NCBI GenBank assembly: GCA_902779395.1
Contig: CACZBK010000034.1
Coordinates: 1-49,380, forward strand
Length of the DNA: 49,380 nt
Direction: 5' to 3'
Source of the DNA: an uncultured Lachnospiraceae bacterium
GTDB taxonomy: Bacteria > Bacillota > Clostridia > Lachnospirales > Lachnospiraceae
How positions within the stretch are numbered: the stretch's first letter is position 1; every line of letters starts with the position of its first letter. A model generated the notes under the pieces. The model was not told the DNA's origin, did not search any database, and worked only from the letters and a program-made list of their open reading frames with translations. This document shows, one piece after another, positions 33,486 through 41,756 of the stretch. The position numbers were made by a program, and so were the translations under genes.

Positions 33486-34478
33486 ATGTCACTTACAAAC
33501 CAGGAATACGAAAAGATAAAACGCATATATGATGACCGCAGGCTGGCAAATGACCGGGCTCTGGCATCGCGGAGAAAAGAGGTCTTTGAACGCATCCCTG
33601 CCTATGCAGAGCTTGAAGAAAAAACAGCTGATATTTCCATGGAATGCAGCCGTGCGCTCATAAGGATCCCGTCCGAGACCGATCGCAAAGGATACATGGA
33701 TAAACTCCATTCCGATATTCTGGATCTGCGGATGGAGAAAAAAAAGCTGCTTGAAGCCAACGGTTTTTCAAGGGATTATCTCGATCCCATCTATACCTGT
33801 ACCAAATGCAGGGATACCGGTTTTATCGACGGTGAGAAGTGCAGCTGTTTTAAACAGCTGGAACTGGAACCTCTGTATGACGGATCCCAGATAAAGGAAC
33901 TGCTCAAAAGAAATAATTTTTCCTTATTATCCTATGATTATTATAAAGATGAAGACCTTAAACGTTTCGAACAGGCCGTAAAGACCTGTAAATGCTATAT
34001 TGATGATTTCGGAAAAGACTGCCGCAATCTCCTCTTCTACGGCACTGTAGGCACGGGAAAATCTTTTCTGTCCTGCTGTATCGCAAAAGAATTGCTTGAC
34101 AGAGGCCGTTCAATAATATATTTTAGTGCGCAGCAGTTGTTCCAGTCCATTTCCTCACACTATTATGATAAGGAAAAGGACGAGCTGAACAGCCTGTATG
34201 AACGGATCTACGGAAGTGAACTTCTGATCATAGACGATCTTGGTACCGAAATGGTAAATGAGTTCACCCGTACCCAGCTGTTTACGGTACTGAACGAACG
34301 TGCGCAGCGTTCCAATCCCGTGGTGGTCTCCACCAACCTCGATCTGGATACCATACGCCGCACCTACTCTGACCGTATATTCTCACGCCTGGCAGATAAC
34401 AGTATAATCTGCCATTTGACCGGCCGTGATATAAGGATACAAAAAAAGATCGAAAGAGAATACAATAAGCCAAATTAA
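33486..34478 (+). CDS. DnaC/DnaI-type helicase-loader ATPase
   Basis: A 330-residue AAA+ ATPase of the DnaC/DnaI/IstB group. A zinc-binding cluster, CTKCRDTGFIDGEKCSCF (residues about 104-121), precedes the ATPase core with Walker A GTVGTGKSF and Walker B ELLIIDDLGTE, plus an arginine-finger region RTYSDRIFSRL. It would load the replicative helicase at the origin. The start is four bases after the dnaD stop and lacks a clear ribosome binding site, so translational coupling is likely. IstB of IS21 is excluded by context and by the N-terminal zinc cluster. Confidence 0.93.
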   Translation: MSLTNQEYEKIKRIYDDRRLANDRALASRRKEVFERIPAYAELEEKTADISMECSRALIRIPSETDRKGYMDKLHSDILDLRMEKKKLLEANGFSRDYLDPIYTCTKCRDTGFIDGEKCSCFKQLELEPLYDGSQIKELLKRNNFSLLSYDYYKDEDLKRFEQAVKTCKCYIDDFGKDCRNLLFYGTVGTGKSFLSCCIAKELLDRGRSIIYFSAQQLFQSISSHYYDKEKDELNSLYERIYGSELLIIDDLGTEMVNEFTRTQLFTVLNERAQRSNPVVVSTNLDLDTIRRTYSDRIFSRLADNSIICHLTGRDIRIQKKIEREYNKPN

Positions 34479-34496
34479 GAAAGAGAGGATCTTTAC

Positions 34497-35693
34497 ATGT
34501 CACCCATCAAAGACGAGCTACGCAACCTGGATACCATTCCCGTAGGCACCCTGGGCATCATCCCGCTGGAGAGCTGCCGGGAATTGGGCGAGAAGGTGGA
34601 CTACTATCTGGTAAAATGGCGTACCGAACGTGAAAACGAACACGCCGACACACTGGCCTTTACCGGATACAAGCGTGACAGCTATATTTTAAAGGCGGAG
34701 GTTCCCCGCTTCGGCTCCGGCGAGGCAAAAGCCATCATGCTGGAATCCGTTCGCGGCCATGACCTCTATATCATGGTGGATGTATGTAATTACAGCATGA
34801 CTTATTCACACTTTGGCCGCACGGCGAGCATGTCTCCCGATGATCACTATCAGGATCTTAAGCGTGTGATCGCCGCTCTGGGCGGAAAGGCCAGACGAAT
34901 CACCGTCATCATGCCTTTCCTTTATGAAAGCCGCCAGCACAAGCGCAGCGCACGCGAGTCACTGGATTGCGCCATCGCTCTGCAGGAGCTGGTGAGCATG
35001 GGTGTAGAGAATATCATCACCTTCGATGCACACGACCCGCGGGTACAGAATGCGATACCGCTGAGCGGCTTCGAGACCGTACAGCCGGCATACCAGTTCA
35101 TAAAGGCACTGTGCCGCAATGTAAAGGATCTTCAGATAGATTCACAGCATATGATGGTCATCAGTCCTGATGAAGGCGCCATGAGCCGTGCCATCTATAT
35201 GGCAAATGTCCTGGGCCTTGATGTAGGTATGTTCTACAAACGCCGCGATTACTCACGTGTGATCAACGGCCGCAACCCTATCGTGGCCCACGAATTCCTG
35301 GGTACCGATGTTGAAGGCAAGGACATGATCATCATCGATGATATGATAGCTTCCGGTGAGAGTATGCTGGAAGTAGCCCGTGAACTTAAGAAGAGAAAGG
35401 CCGCACGCATCTTCTGCTTCTCTACCTTCGGACTCTTCTCCGGCGGATTGGAGGCTTTTGATAAAGCTTATCAGGACGGCCTGATCGACCGCCTGCTCAC
35501 CACCAACCTTATCTACCAGTCGCCCGAGCTCCTAAAGCGCGAATGGTATGTAAGCTGTGACTTAAGCAAATACATTGCTTACATCATTGATACACTCAAT
35601 CACGATACATCCATCAGCGATCTCTTAGATCCAAGCGAGAGGATACAGAACCTGATGACGAAATACAAGAAGGAGCAGGCCGGGGAAACCTGA
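34497..35693 (+). CDS. prs: Ribose-phosphate pyrophosphokinase (PRPP synthetase)
   Basis: A 398-residue enzyme making PRPP from ribose-5-phosphate and ATP for nucleotide and amino acid synthesis. GREN-like and ATP-loop blocks are diverged from the classical 315-residue form, but the PRPP-binding loop MIIIDDMIASGESMLEVA (about residues 278-295) is clear, and VMPFLYESRQHKRSARES is the flexible ATP loop. The long form with insertions is the one usual in Lachnospiraceae. It follows the helicase-loader gene by 18 bases with GAGAGGA as the ribosome binding site. Confidence 0.92.
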   Translation: MSPIKDELRNLDTIPVGTLGIIPLESCRELGEKVDYYLVKWRTERENEHADTLAFTGYKRDSYILKAEVPRFGSGEAKAIMLESVRGHDLYIMVDVCNYSMTYSHFGRTASMSPDDHYQDLKRVIAALGGKARRITVIMPFLYESRQHKRSARESLDCAIALQELVSMGVENIITFDAHDPRVQNAIPLSGFETVQPAYQFIKALCRNVKDLQIDSQHMMVISPDEGAMSRAIYMANVLGLDVGMFYKRRDYSRVINGRNPIVAHEFLGTDVEGKDMIIIDDMIASGESMLEVARELKKRKAARIFCFSTFGLFSGGLEAFDKAYQDGLIDRLLTTNLIYQSPELLKREWYVSCDLSKYIAYIIDTLNHDTSISDLLDPSERIQNLMTKYKKEQAGET

Positions 35694-35705
35694 TAACAAA
35701 TTCCC

Positions 35706-35746
35706 TGTGAGTTCGAAACCATCCTCACATTAAACAAAACTAAGGA
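35706..35746 (+). promoter_or_regulatory. preQ1-I riboswitch controlling queT
   Basis: Stem TGTGAG (35706-35711) with CTCACA (35724-35729), a C-rich loop TTCGAAACCATC, and the A-rich tail AAACAAAACTAAGGAG (35732-35746). This matches the small preQ1-I aptamer, close to the Thermoanaerobacter form. The ribosome binding site AAGGAG is the last part of the tail, so ligand binding would sequester it and block translation of queT. Confidence 0.9.
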
Positions 35747-35756
35747 GAAAACATTT

Positions 35757-36269
35757 ATGAAAGAAAACAAAAGTGCCTTATTTCTGGCACAGGCGGCCAT
35801 CATAGCCGCCCTTTATGTCGTACTTACCTGGATAGCCAACCTTTTCGGTCTTGCCAGCGGCGTTATCCAGGTACGTCTGTCTGAGGCTCTTACGATCCTC
35901 CCCGTATTTACAACCGCTGCAGTTCCCGGACTTTTTGCCGGCTGCATACTTGCGAATCTTCTCACCGGCTGTGCCCCCTGGGATGTAGTCTTCGGAAGTA
36001 TCGCCACACTTCTTGGCGCTCTGGGAACCTGGGCTATCGCACACAGCAAGATGCCCCGCGCGGCAAAAGAATGGACGGCATGTCTGCCGCCCATAATATC
36101 CAATGTACTTATCGTACCCTGGGTCATATCGCTTGTTTACGGAGCTTCCGAAAGTATTCCTTTCCTGATGCTCACCGTAGGTATAGGAGAAGTGATCTCC
36201 TGTGGCATCCTCGGAATGTTTCTTTATCTTGCACTTAAGCCAAGGGCAAAAACGATCTTCTCAAAATGA
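35757..36269 (+). CDS. queT: QueT-type queuosine precursor transporter (ECF S component)
   Basis: A 170-residue membrane protein with five or six spans, of the QueT family. It would bind preQ1 or another queuosine precursor as the substrate-binding part of an energy-coupling-factor transporter, using shared ATPase modules encoded elsewhere. Family blocks include WIANLFGLASGVIQVRLSEAL and FAGCILANLLTGCAPWDVVFGS. The preQ1-I riboswitch directly upstream supports the substrate. A terminator follows at 36292. Confidence 0.95.
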   Translation: MKENKSALFLAQAAIIAALYVVLTWIANLFGLASGVIQVRLSEALTILPVFTTAAVPGLFAGCILANLLTGCAPWDVVFGSIATLLGALGTWAIAHSKMPRAAKEWTACLPPIISNVLIVPWVISLVYGASESIPFLMLTVGIGEVISCGILGMFLYLALKPRAKTIFSK

Positions 36270-36291
36270 CCTGTATACTATCTGCTCCTTT

Positions 36292-36316
36292 AAGGTCTCC
36301 TGCCGGAGGCCTTTTA
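36292..36316. terminator. Terminator between queT and the nucleotidyltransferase gene
   Basis: AAGGTCTCC (36292-36300) pairs with GGAGGCCTT (36305-36313) around TGCC, followed by TTAT. It separates two convergent genes. Confidence 0.85.
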
Positions 36317-37243
36317 TCATACCCACAGCTTTTCCGGATATACTCCCTGCTCTTTCAGCTTCTGAATAGATTCCATAACAAAAGGTTTATCCTCTTTATA
36401 TGTAACGCCGAACCATTTATCCGCGGAAGACAGGACCTTTACGGATGCCTTTTTCTCATTTACCATACGGCCCACTTCTATAGGTATGAAGCATTCACTC
36501 TTTAAAGGATTCTTTTCCATTTCTTCCTTAAAGAAACGGTCCATGGATCTTTCCAGCTCCGGAAAAACCTCAGGCTGGAGTCCCCACATATTCATCGATA
36601 CCAGAGTATTGATATCTATATCATTCCAGCTGGCCCCGTCATCTGTCGTATACCGTGCTCCGGATGCAGTCTTTTCAATCTTCGTAAGTTCCTCGATATG
36701 GCTCAGATATCCATCCTCATCCATACGGCAGCATCCGCGTGCTACACTTCCGTGTTCGGTAAGAGTATTCTTCAGCTGGTAACCGACCATGCAAAACGGC
36801 ATGCAGCCTTCTTCCTTCGCTACAGGATCCTTCAGAAAATCCACAAGAGTCTTATAGGCACTCACGCCATAATAATCATCGGAATTGATAACCGCAAAAG
36901 GTTCTTTCACAACATCTTTACAGCACAGAATAGCATGTGCCGTTCCCCACGGTTTCACCCTGCCATCCGGGATATTAACCCATGAAGGGATCGCATCCTG
37001 CTCCTGAAATACATACTCCACTTCCGTCTTCCCTGCCACTGCGTCACCGATGCATTCTCTGAAATCCTTTTCGATAGATTTTTTGATTATAAAAACCACC
37101 TTGCCAAAACCTGCACGCAGCGCATCATAAATAGAAAAATCTATGATCTTATGCCCCTGTTCGTCAATGGGATCTATCTGCTTCAAGCCTCCGTAACGGC
37201 TTCCCATTCCGGCTGCCAGAAGTACCAGAGTCGGTTTATTCAT
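36317..37243 (-). CDS. Sugar nucleotidyltransferase family protein
   Basis: A 308-residue soluble nucleotidyltransferase: LVLLAAGMGSRYGGLKQ is the nucleotide loop and INSDDYYGVSAY carries the catalytic aspartates; WGTAHAILCCKD and GSVARGCCRMDEDGYL follow. The family resembles glucose-1-phosphate thymidylyl/uridylyltransferases but is a separate group with unknown substrate, common in clostridia. No partner gene is adjacent. AGGAGG precedes the ATG, and a TATAAT box lies near 37278. Confidence 0.88.
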   Translation of the reverse strand: MNKPTLVLLAAGMGSRYGGLKQIDPIDEQGHKIIDFSIYDALRAGFGKVVFIIKKSIEKDFRECIGDAVAGKTEVEYVFQEQDAIPSWVNIPDGRVKPWGTAHAILCCKDVVKEPFAVINSDDYYGVSAYKTLVDFLKDPVAKEEGCMPFCMVGYQLKNTLTEHGSVARGCCRMDEDGYLSHIEELTKIEKTASGARYTTDDGASWNDIDINTLVSMNMWGLQPEVFPELERSMDRFFKEEMEKNPLKSECFIPIEVGRMVNEKKASVKVLSSADKWFGVTYKEDKPFVMESIQKLKEQGVYPEKLWV

Positions 37244-37312
37244 ATCATGTTACCTCCTGAAGTATATATTTCAGATTATAATACCACTTACATTCAGGGA
37301 TTACAACGCCAC

Positions 37313-37342
37313 TTGACGTAGTATTAAAAACTATGTTATATT
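37313..37342 (+). promoter_or_regulatory. Promoter of the DegV gene
   Basis: TTGACG (37313-37318), an 18-base spacer and TATATT (37337-37342), about 30 bases before the start codon. Confidence 0.6.
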
Positions 37343-37372
37343 ATATTCACATTACAACAAGAGGACGAGATT

Positions 37373-38323
37373 ATGAATAACAATAAAATTATAGAATTCG
37401 GTACACAGAATATGGCTTACGAAATAATGACGGATTCATCCAGTAACCTTACCCGGGATCTGCTGGATAAATACCGTATAAAAATGATCAGTTACATAAG
37501 CAGCATTGACGGAAAGGAGTTTCCCTGTTTTGACCCTTCCCGTGATGAAGCCGATGCTGCCCATAAATTCTATGATGCTCTGCGTGAGGGTTCGGATGTT
37601 CATACCACCCTTATCAACGCGTCACGTTTCGCTGACTTCTTCACGCCTTCACTCAGGGAAGGAAAGGACATCATATATGTCTGCATGTCCGGAGGATTGA
37701 GCGGTACTGTTCAGGCAGCACGCATCGCCGCTGAAGATCTTATGGAAGAATATCCGGAAAGGAAGATCGTCGTCATCGATTCCCTTTCCGCTTCATTAGG
37801 CGAAGGTTTAATGGTGATCAAGCTCTCACGTCTTCGCGCCATGGGAGCTACTTTGGAAGAAGCCGCAAGATATTATGAACGGAAAAAGCTCATGATGAAC
37901 CATATATTTACGGTAGGCGATCTGAAGTATCTGAAAAAAGGCGGACGCATAACGGCTGCGGAAGCATTGATAGGTAACCTCCTTTCTATAAAACCCATCC
38001 TCAAAGCCAATGATGAAGGCAAGATCGTAGTACACGATAAAGTCCGCAGCCGCCGCCGTGCGCTTGATTATCTTGTGGATATGACAAAGGCACGCATAGT
38101 AAAGCCCTCTTCCCAGATACTTGGTATAGCTCACTGTGATGCCCCTGTGGAAGCAGATTACATTGCTACCCGTTTGAAGAAAGAGCTCCCGCTGCAGGAC
38201 GTTATCGTCCGTTATTATGATCTCTGCACGGGATCGCATGTCGGTCCCGGTACCATAGCATTGTTCTTCATGGGCGAAAACCGGATGGAGGCAGTAAACC
38301 CAAGTGATATTAAACTGGCATAA
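37373..38323 (+). CDS. DegV family fatty-acid-binding protein
   Basis: A 316-residue DegV protein. IMTDSSSNLTRDLLDKY opens the first domain (residue 18 onward), and ICMSGGLSGTVQAARIAAEDL-type text (around 103-120) is the fatty-acid-binding serine region. In Gram-positives DegV/FakB proteins bind a fatty acid and present it to FakA kinase; no fakA is nearby. The ATG at 37373 has AGAGGACG upstream; an internal ATG 13 codons on would give the more usual short N-terminus but lacks a ribosome binding site. A pair of hairpins terminates it. Confidence 0.93.
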   Translation: MNNNKIIEFGTQNMAYEIMTDSSSNLTRDLLDKYRIKMISYISSIDGKEFPCFDPSRDEADAAHKFYDALREGSDVHTTLINASRFADFFTPSLREGKDIIYVCMSGGLSGTVQAARIAAEDLMEEYPERKIVVIDSLSASLGEGLMVIKLSRLRAMGATLEEAARYYERKKLMMNHIFTVGDLKYLKKGGRITAAEALIGNLLSIKPILKANDEGKIVVHDKVRSRRRALDYLVDMTKARIVKPSSQILGIAHCDAPVEADYIATRLKKELPLQDVIVRYYDLCTGSHVGPGTIALFFMGENRMEAVNPSDIKLA

Positions 38324-38327
38324 AAAA

Positions 38328-38385
38328 CAGAGGTGATGATATCACCTCTGGGCATCAAAAAAGGTGCCTCAGGCACCTTTTTTAT
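38328..38385. terminator. Two tandem hairpins after the DegV gene, second a bidirectional terminator
   Basis: The first is a perfect 10-bp stem with a three-base loop: CAGAGGTGAT (38328-38337) and ATCACCTCTG (38341-38350). The second is AAGGTGCC-TCA-GGCACCTT (about 38361-38380), with six Ts on the plus strand and six on the minus strand, serving both convergent genes. Confidence 0.88.
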
Positions 38386-38386
38386 T

Positions 38387-39019
38387 TCATTCACCGGTTC
38401 TTTCACTGACCAAAGCATTCGCCCTTGCTATATGACGCAGGACTTCCTTTATCATCTGTTCCCTGCGTGGCAGACGTCTGCAGCATAGAAGCGCTTCACT
38501 CAGAGCATCCGGCACATCATACAGCTCCAGAAAATCACGCAGTTCCCTTCTGTCACTGCTGCCGTTCTGATCTTCAAAGAATTCGGTTATCTCAAGCGCC
38601 TCTTTATTGGAAAATCCTTCTTCCAGCAAAAGCTCATATACATCCTCTATCACCAGAAGCGGATAGTTTTTAAACCATCTCTCACGATACACGCGCCCGC
38701 GTATGCTGTACTTAGCATGAAGGATGCTGACAGCATCACACATCTGCCAGAAGTTTGCCGGACGGAGCTCCTCCATAACCGAGCGTGCACGCTCACTGCT
38801 CTGTATCTCCCACAGATCTTCCCACGAAAGCCTGCGAAAATCACGGGGATCAACCCCGTTTTCCTTTAAAAGTTCGTTTATCCAGGTGGAATTTATACAA
38901 AGAGCCATATAGCCCTGTCCGAAGCCCAGATCGCGGATAATGAAACGATATCCCCTGTTTCTCACAAAACTAACTCCCTCATAGTGTACATAGATTTTAC
39001 ACAACATATGGTGTGACAT
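38387..39019 (-). CDS. Orphan protein resembling the C-terminal part of PolC-type DNA polymerase III
   Basis: A 210-residue soluble protein. Residues 75-210 show the order and spacing of the last part of Gram-positive DNA polymerase III PolC: RSVMEELRPANFWQMCDAVSILHA (compare the PolC pattern RQML-E-T-P-TF-EL--ISGLSHG), then EDVYELLLEEGFSNKEALEITEF, then LELYDVPDALSEAL and PRREQMIKEVLRHIARA (compare the PolC tail with VP-W--E and a final A-RIA). The polymerase catalytic aspartates and exonuclease are absent, so it cannot polymerise DNA. Residues 1-70 are not recognised. It stands alone, with its own transcription signals. The resemblance is by eye and needs a profile search. Confidence 0.55.
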   Translation of the reverse strand: MSHHMLCKIYVHYEGVSFVRNRGYRFIIRDLGFGQGYMALCINSTWINELLKENGVDPRDFRRLSWEDLWEIQSSERARSVMEELRPANFWQMCDAVSILHAKYSIRGRVYRERWFKNYPLLVIEDVYELLLEEGFSNKEALEITEFFEDQNGSSDRRELRDFLELYDVPDALSEALLCCRRLPRREQMIKEVLRHIARANALVSERTGE

Positions 39020-39140
39020 CCATGTCTTGACCCACGCTGTTTATTATACACTATTTTTCTGAAAATGGTAGTCTTTTTTTCTATATTTTGTGTTTATTTT
39101 TTTGCATCTACACAGATTCTTGAAAAGCTTGATAAATAAA

Positions 39141-39170
39141 GGGCTGCGGGATACTCATCTCCCACAGCCC
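39141..39170 (-). terminator. Terminator of galE
   Basis: GGGCTGCGGGA (39141-39151) pairs with TCCCACAGCCC (39160-39170, one G-U). On the minus strand TTTATTTAT follows. It lies about 90 bases after the galE stop. Confidence 0.85.
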
Positions 39171-39260
39171 TGTTAAAAACTATATCTTGTAGCACCTTAC
39201 GTCCGCTGCCTGCGTACTGCAGCGGCATTAGCGGCATATCCTTTCAGCATGCACATCCCA

Positions 39261-40277
39261 TCATCCGGCATATCCGTCAGGATTGTTCTTCTGCCAGTTC
39301 CAGCTGTCCGCGCACATCTCCCTGATACCGCGCTCGGCCTTCCAGCCCATCTCACGCTCCGCCTTTGAAGGATCGGAATAATTCTCCGCGATATCTCCCG
39401 GACGGCGGGGACAGATCTTATAAGGTATCTTTACGCCCGATGCTTCTTCAAAATTCTTTACTATCTCAAGAACACTGTATCCCTTACCGGTCCCCAGATT
39501 GTATACCGCCAGGCCGCAATTTGCTTTAATGCGCTCCAGCGCTTTTACATGGCCCTTAGCCAGATCCACGACATGGATGTAATCACGCACACCCGTACCG
39601 TCCGGCGTGGGATAATCGTTTCCGTAAACATTAAGGAAAGGGCGCTTGCCCACTGCCACCTGTGTGATGTAAGGCAGTAGATTTAACGGGATGCCGTTGG
39701 GATCCTCGCCTATCTTGCCTGAAGGATGTGCACCAATGGGATTAAAATATCTCAGCAGCACGATGTTCCACTCCGGATCCGCCTTCTGTATATCGGTAAA
39801 AATGGTCTCCTGCATGGATTTGGTCGAGCCATAGGGATTGGTGCACCACTTCTTGGGCGTTTCCTCTGTCACGGGTACCTTGTCCGGATCGCCGTATACA
39901 GTCGATGAAGAGGAAAAGATCATGTTCTTCACGCCGTGCTTTCTCATCACATCAACCAGGATGAGCGTACCGCTGATGTTGTTTTCGTAGTACTCCCAGG
40001 GCTTTTCGCAGGATTCGCCTACGGCTTTGAGCCCTGCGAAATGTATACAGCTTTCGATCTTTTCTTTTTCAAAGAGTGCATCCAGCCCCTCTCTGTCCCT
40101 GATATCGAGCTTATAAAACTTAACCGGCTTACCGGTAATCTCCTCTACGCGTTTAAGGGATTTCTCCGTTGAATTGACCAGGTTATCAATGACTACCACA
40201 TCATAACCTGCTTCCTGCAGTTCCACTACGGTATGGCTTCCGATAAATCCGCTGCCGCCCGTTACAAGTATTGACAT
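39261..40277 (-). CDS. galE: UDP-glucose 4-epimerase
   Basis: A 338-residue short-chain dehydrogenase-fold epimerase interconverting UDP-glucose and UDP-galactose. NAD loop VTGGSGFIGSHTVVELQ, FAGLKAVGES, catalytic serine and YGSTKSMQE (YxxxK), then GVRDYIHVVDLAKGHVKAL are all present. The length and ending are standard. It follows a DUF6472 gene and a potassium channel gene on the same strand; the 34-base gap contains AGGAGGAG, so the three may form one message. Confidence 0.97.
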   Translation of the reverse strand: MSILVTGGSGFIGSHTVVELQEAGYDVVVIDNLVNSTEKSLKRVEEITGKPVKFYKLDIRDREGLDALFEKEKIESCIHFAGLKAVGESCEKPWEYYENNISGTLILVDVMRKHGVKNMIFSSSSTVYGDPDKVPVTEETPKKWCTNPYGSTKSMQETIFTDIQKADPEWNIVLLRYFNPIGAHPSGKIGEDPNGIPLNLLPYITQVAVGKRPFLNVYGNDYPTPDGTGVRDYIHVVDLAKGHVKALERIKANCGLAVYNLGTGKGYSVLEIVKNFEEASGVKIPYKICPRRPGDIAENYSDPSKAEREMGWKAERGIREMCADSWNWQKNNPDGYAG

Positions 40278-40311
40278 TTTTTCTCCTCCTTATATGTTCC
40301 CTTCTTATGAC

Positions 40312-40488
40312 TTACATCTGGTGCTTCACGACCTGGTACTCATCGCCTGCTTTAAAGTACGGGCACTCGCTTGCTCCGCGGCTCAGGACATGATATGCAT
40401 CATCCTCATCCAGCTCCATGATGCAGCCGTATTCATCAAACTCCTCATCATATTCATAATACATGCACTGCTCACAACTGCCTTTCAT
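40312..40488 (-). CDS. DUF6472 family small protein
   Basis: A 58-residue acidic protein, MKGSCEQCMYYEYDEEFDEYGC and on to ECPYFKAGDEYQVVKHQM. Four cysteines in the pattern CxxC...C...C and the final DEYQVV are typical of the DUF6472 family seen in Lachnospiraceae, probably metal-binding, function unknown. Two ATG codons in tandem (40491 and 40488) overlap the stop of the channel gene; the second has better spacing to AAAAGGAG. Confidence 0.85.
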   Translation of the reverse strand: MKGSCEQCMYYEYDEEFDEYGCIMELDEDDAYHVLSRGASECPYFKAGDEYQVVKHQM

Positions 40489-41690
40489 CATATCACTCCT
40501 TTTCGCGCGTCCGGCACATACTGCCGTGTATAGATCACCAGCCGGTCTCCTGCCTTTAACTTAAGGTCGCCTTTAGGTATAGTCATTCTTCCGTTACGCT
40601 GCACTGCCACGATAAAGCTCTGCCGCGACATGTCCAGTTCCTTTATCTTGAGACCGCACCACTTGTGGTGTTCCTTAAGCTCCAGCTCCTTAACATGGAT
40701 ATTCAGGCCGTCGGTAGCTCCTTCGACGCCAAATACCACCACGTCGCCTTTGGCGAATTCAAGGTCTCCCCGGGGTATCATGACCTCATCGCCTCTCTGC
40801 ACCGCTGCTACTATAATGCTCGAAGGCAGCTTTAAATTGCATATCTTTTTTCCAATCAGTTCGCTGTCCTTATCCACAGGTATGCGGATAAAATGAAGGT
40901 TTGCTTCCTCTTCTTCTTCGGAAATGATCTTGAGGCGTTCGTACTGCTCAACGAAGCCTGCGGAAATGATACCTGTAGGGATCGCAACCAGTCCCACGCC
41001 CAGCATCGTGATTATCATGCCCAGTATCTTGCCGGCAACCGTGACCGGGTAGATATCGCCGTATCCCACGGTCAGCAGGCTGGCGCAGGCCCACCACAGG
41101 CCGGAAAGCGCATTATCAAAAGCGCCCGGCTGCGCATTATGCTCCAAGCTGTACATGCACAGACTCCCCGCCAGCATCAGCATCAGTATTATGAAGACCG
41201 AGCTGATAAGCAGCTTCGATTTCTTCGCTATGACCTCTCCTATAACATTCAGTGAATCAAAGTATGCGTTCAGGCGGAATATCCTGAAGATCCTCATCAC
41301 CCTGAAGATACGGAAAGCCGCCATGCCGCTCGGGAAGAAGAAGGGAAGATAGTACGGCAGGCAGGAAAAGATATCCACTAAGCCGTTAAATGAAAAGACA
41401 TAGCGCAAAAGCGCCACCGGCTCGCTGAGCTTGGGATATATGCAGCCTGCTGTCCACAGACGAAGTACCAGATCAACAGCAAAAAAGGCCACAGTCACGC
41501 CCTCGACCATGAGCAGCAGGTCGCCGTACTTCGCCACCATATTGTCAAAGGTCAGCATAACACTGACCGTCAGATTTATGACTATCGCCATCAGATTCAG
41601 GATATCATAAGCGCGGCCAACAAAATCCTCAACATAGCCCACTTCAATTATATCCGATATGCGTTTGCGGAATCTGCTGTATCCACTCAT
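40488..41690 (-). CDS. Voltage-gated-type potassium channel with RCK C-terminal domains
   Basis: A 400-residue channel. Six membrane segments lie between residues 28 and 245. The arginine-rich S4 is FRIFRVMRIFRIFRL (126-140) and the selectivity filter TVGYGD is at 207-212 with its pore helix. The cytoplasmic part has two TrkA-C-like domains (about 262-330 and 335-395; DSELIGKKICNLKLPSS, KGDVVVFG, then HKWCGLKIKELDM, AGDRLVIYT) that would bind a ligand; a Rossmann TrkA-N domain is lacking. It resembles KvAP-like bacterial Kv channels with added RCK_C tails. The gene lies between the GH9 cellulase and DUF6472-galE. Confidence 0.94.
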   Translation of the reverse strand: MSGYSRFRKRISDIIEVGYVEDFVGRAYDILNLMAIVINLTVSVMLTFDNMVAKYGDLLLMVEGVTVAFFAVDLVLRLWTAGCIYPKLSEPVALLRYVFSFNGLVDIFSCLPYYLPFFFPSGMAAFRIFRVMRIFRIFRLNAYFDSLNVIGEVIAKKSKLLISSVFIILMLMLAGSLCMYSLEHNAQPGAFDNALSGLWWACASLLTVGYGDIYPVTVAGKILGMIITMLGVGLVAIPTGIISAGFVEQYERLKIISEEEEEANLHFIRIPVDKDSELIGKKICNLKLPSSIIVAAVQRGDEVMIPRGDLEFAKGDVVVFGVEGATDGLNIHVKELELKEHHKWCGLKIKELDMSRQSFIVAVQRNGRMTIPKGDLKLKAGDRLVIYTRQYVPDARKGVI

Positions 41691-41756
41691 TCTTTATCCC
41701 CCGATGTAGAAATCTTCTCTGATAATACCATAAAAAATATTTACAATAAAGCCACT

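Noticed and set aside
33486-34478. IstB transposition protein of an IS21 element
   Set aside because: There is no istA, no terminal repeats, an N-terminal zinc cluster is present, and the dnaD neighbour indicates a helicase loader.
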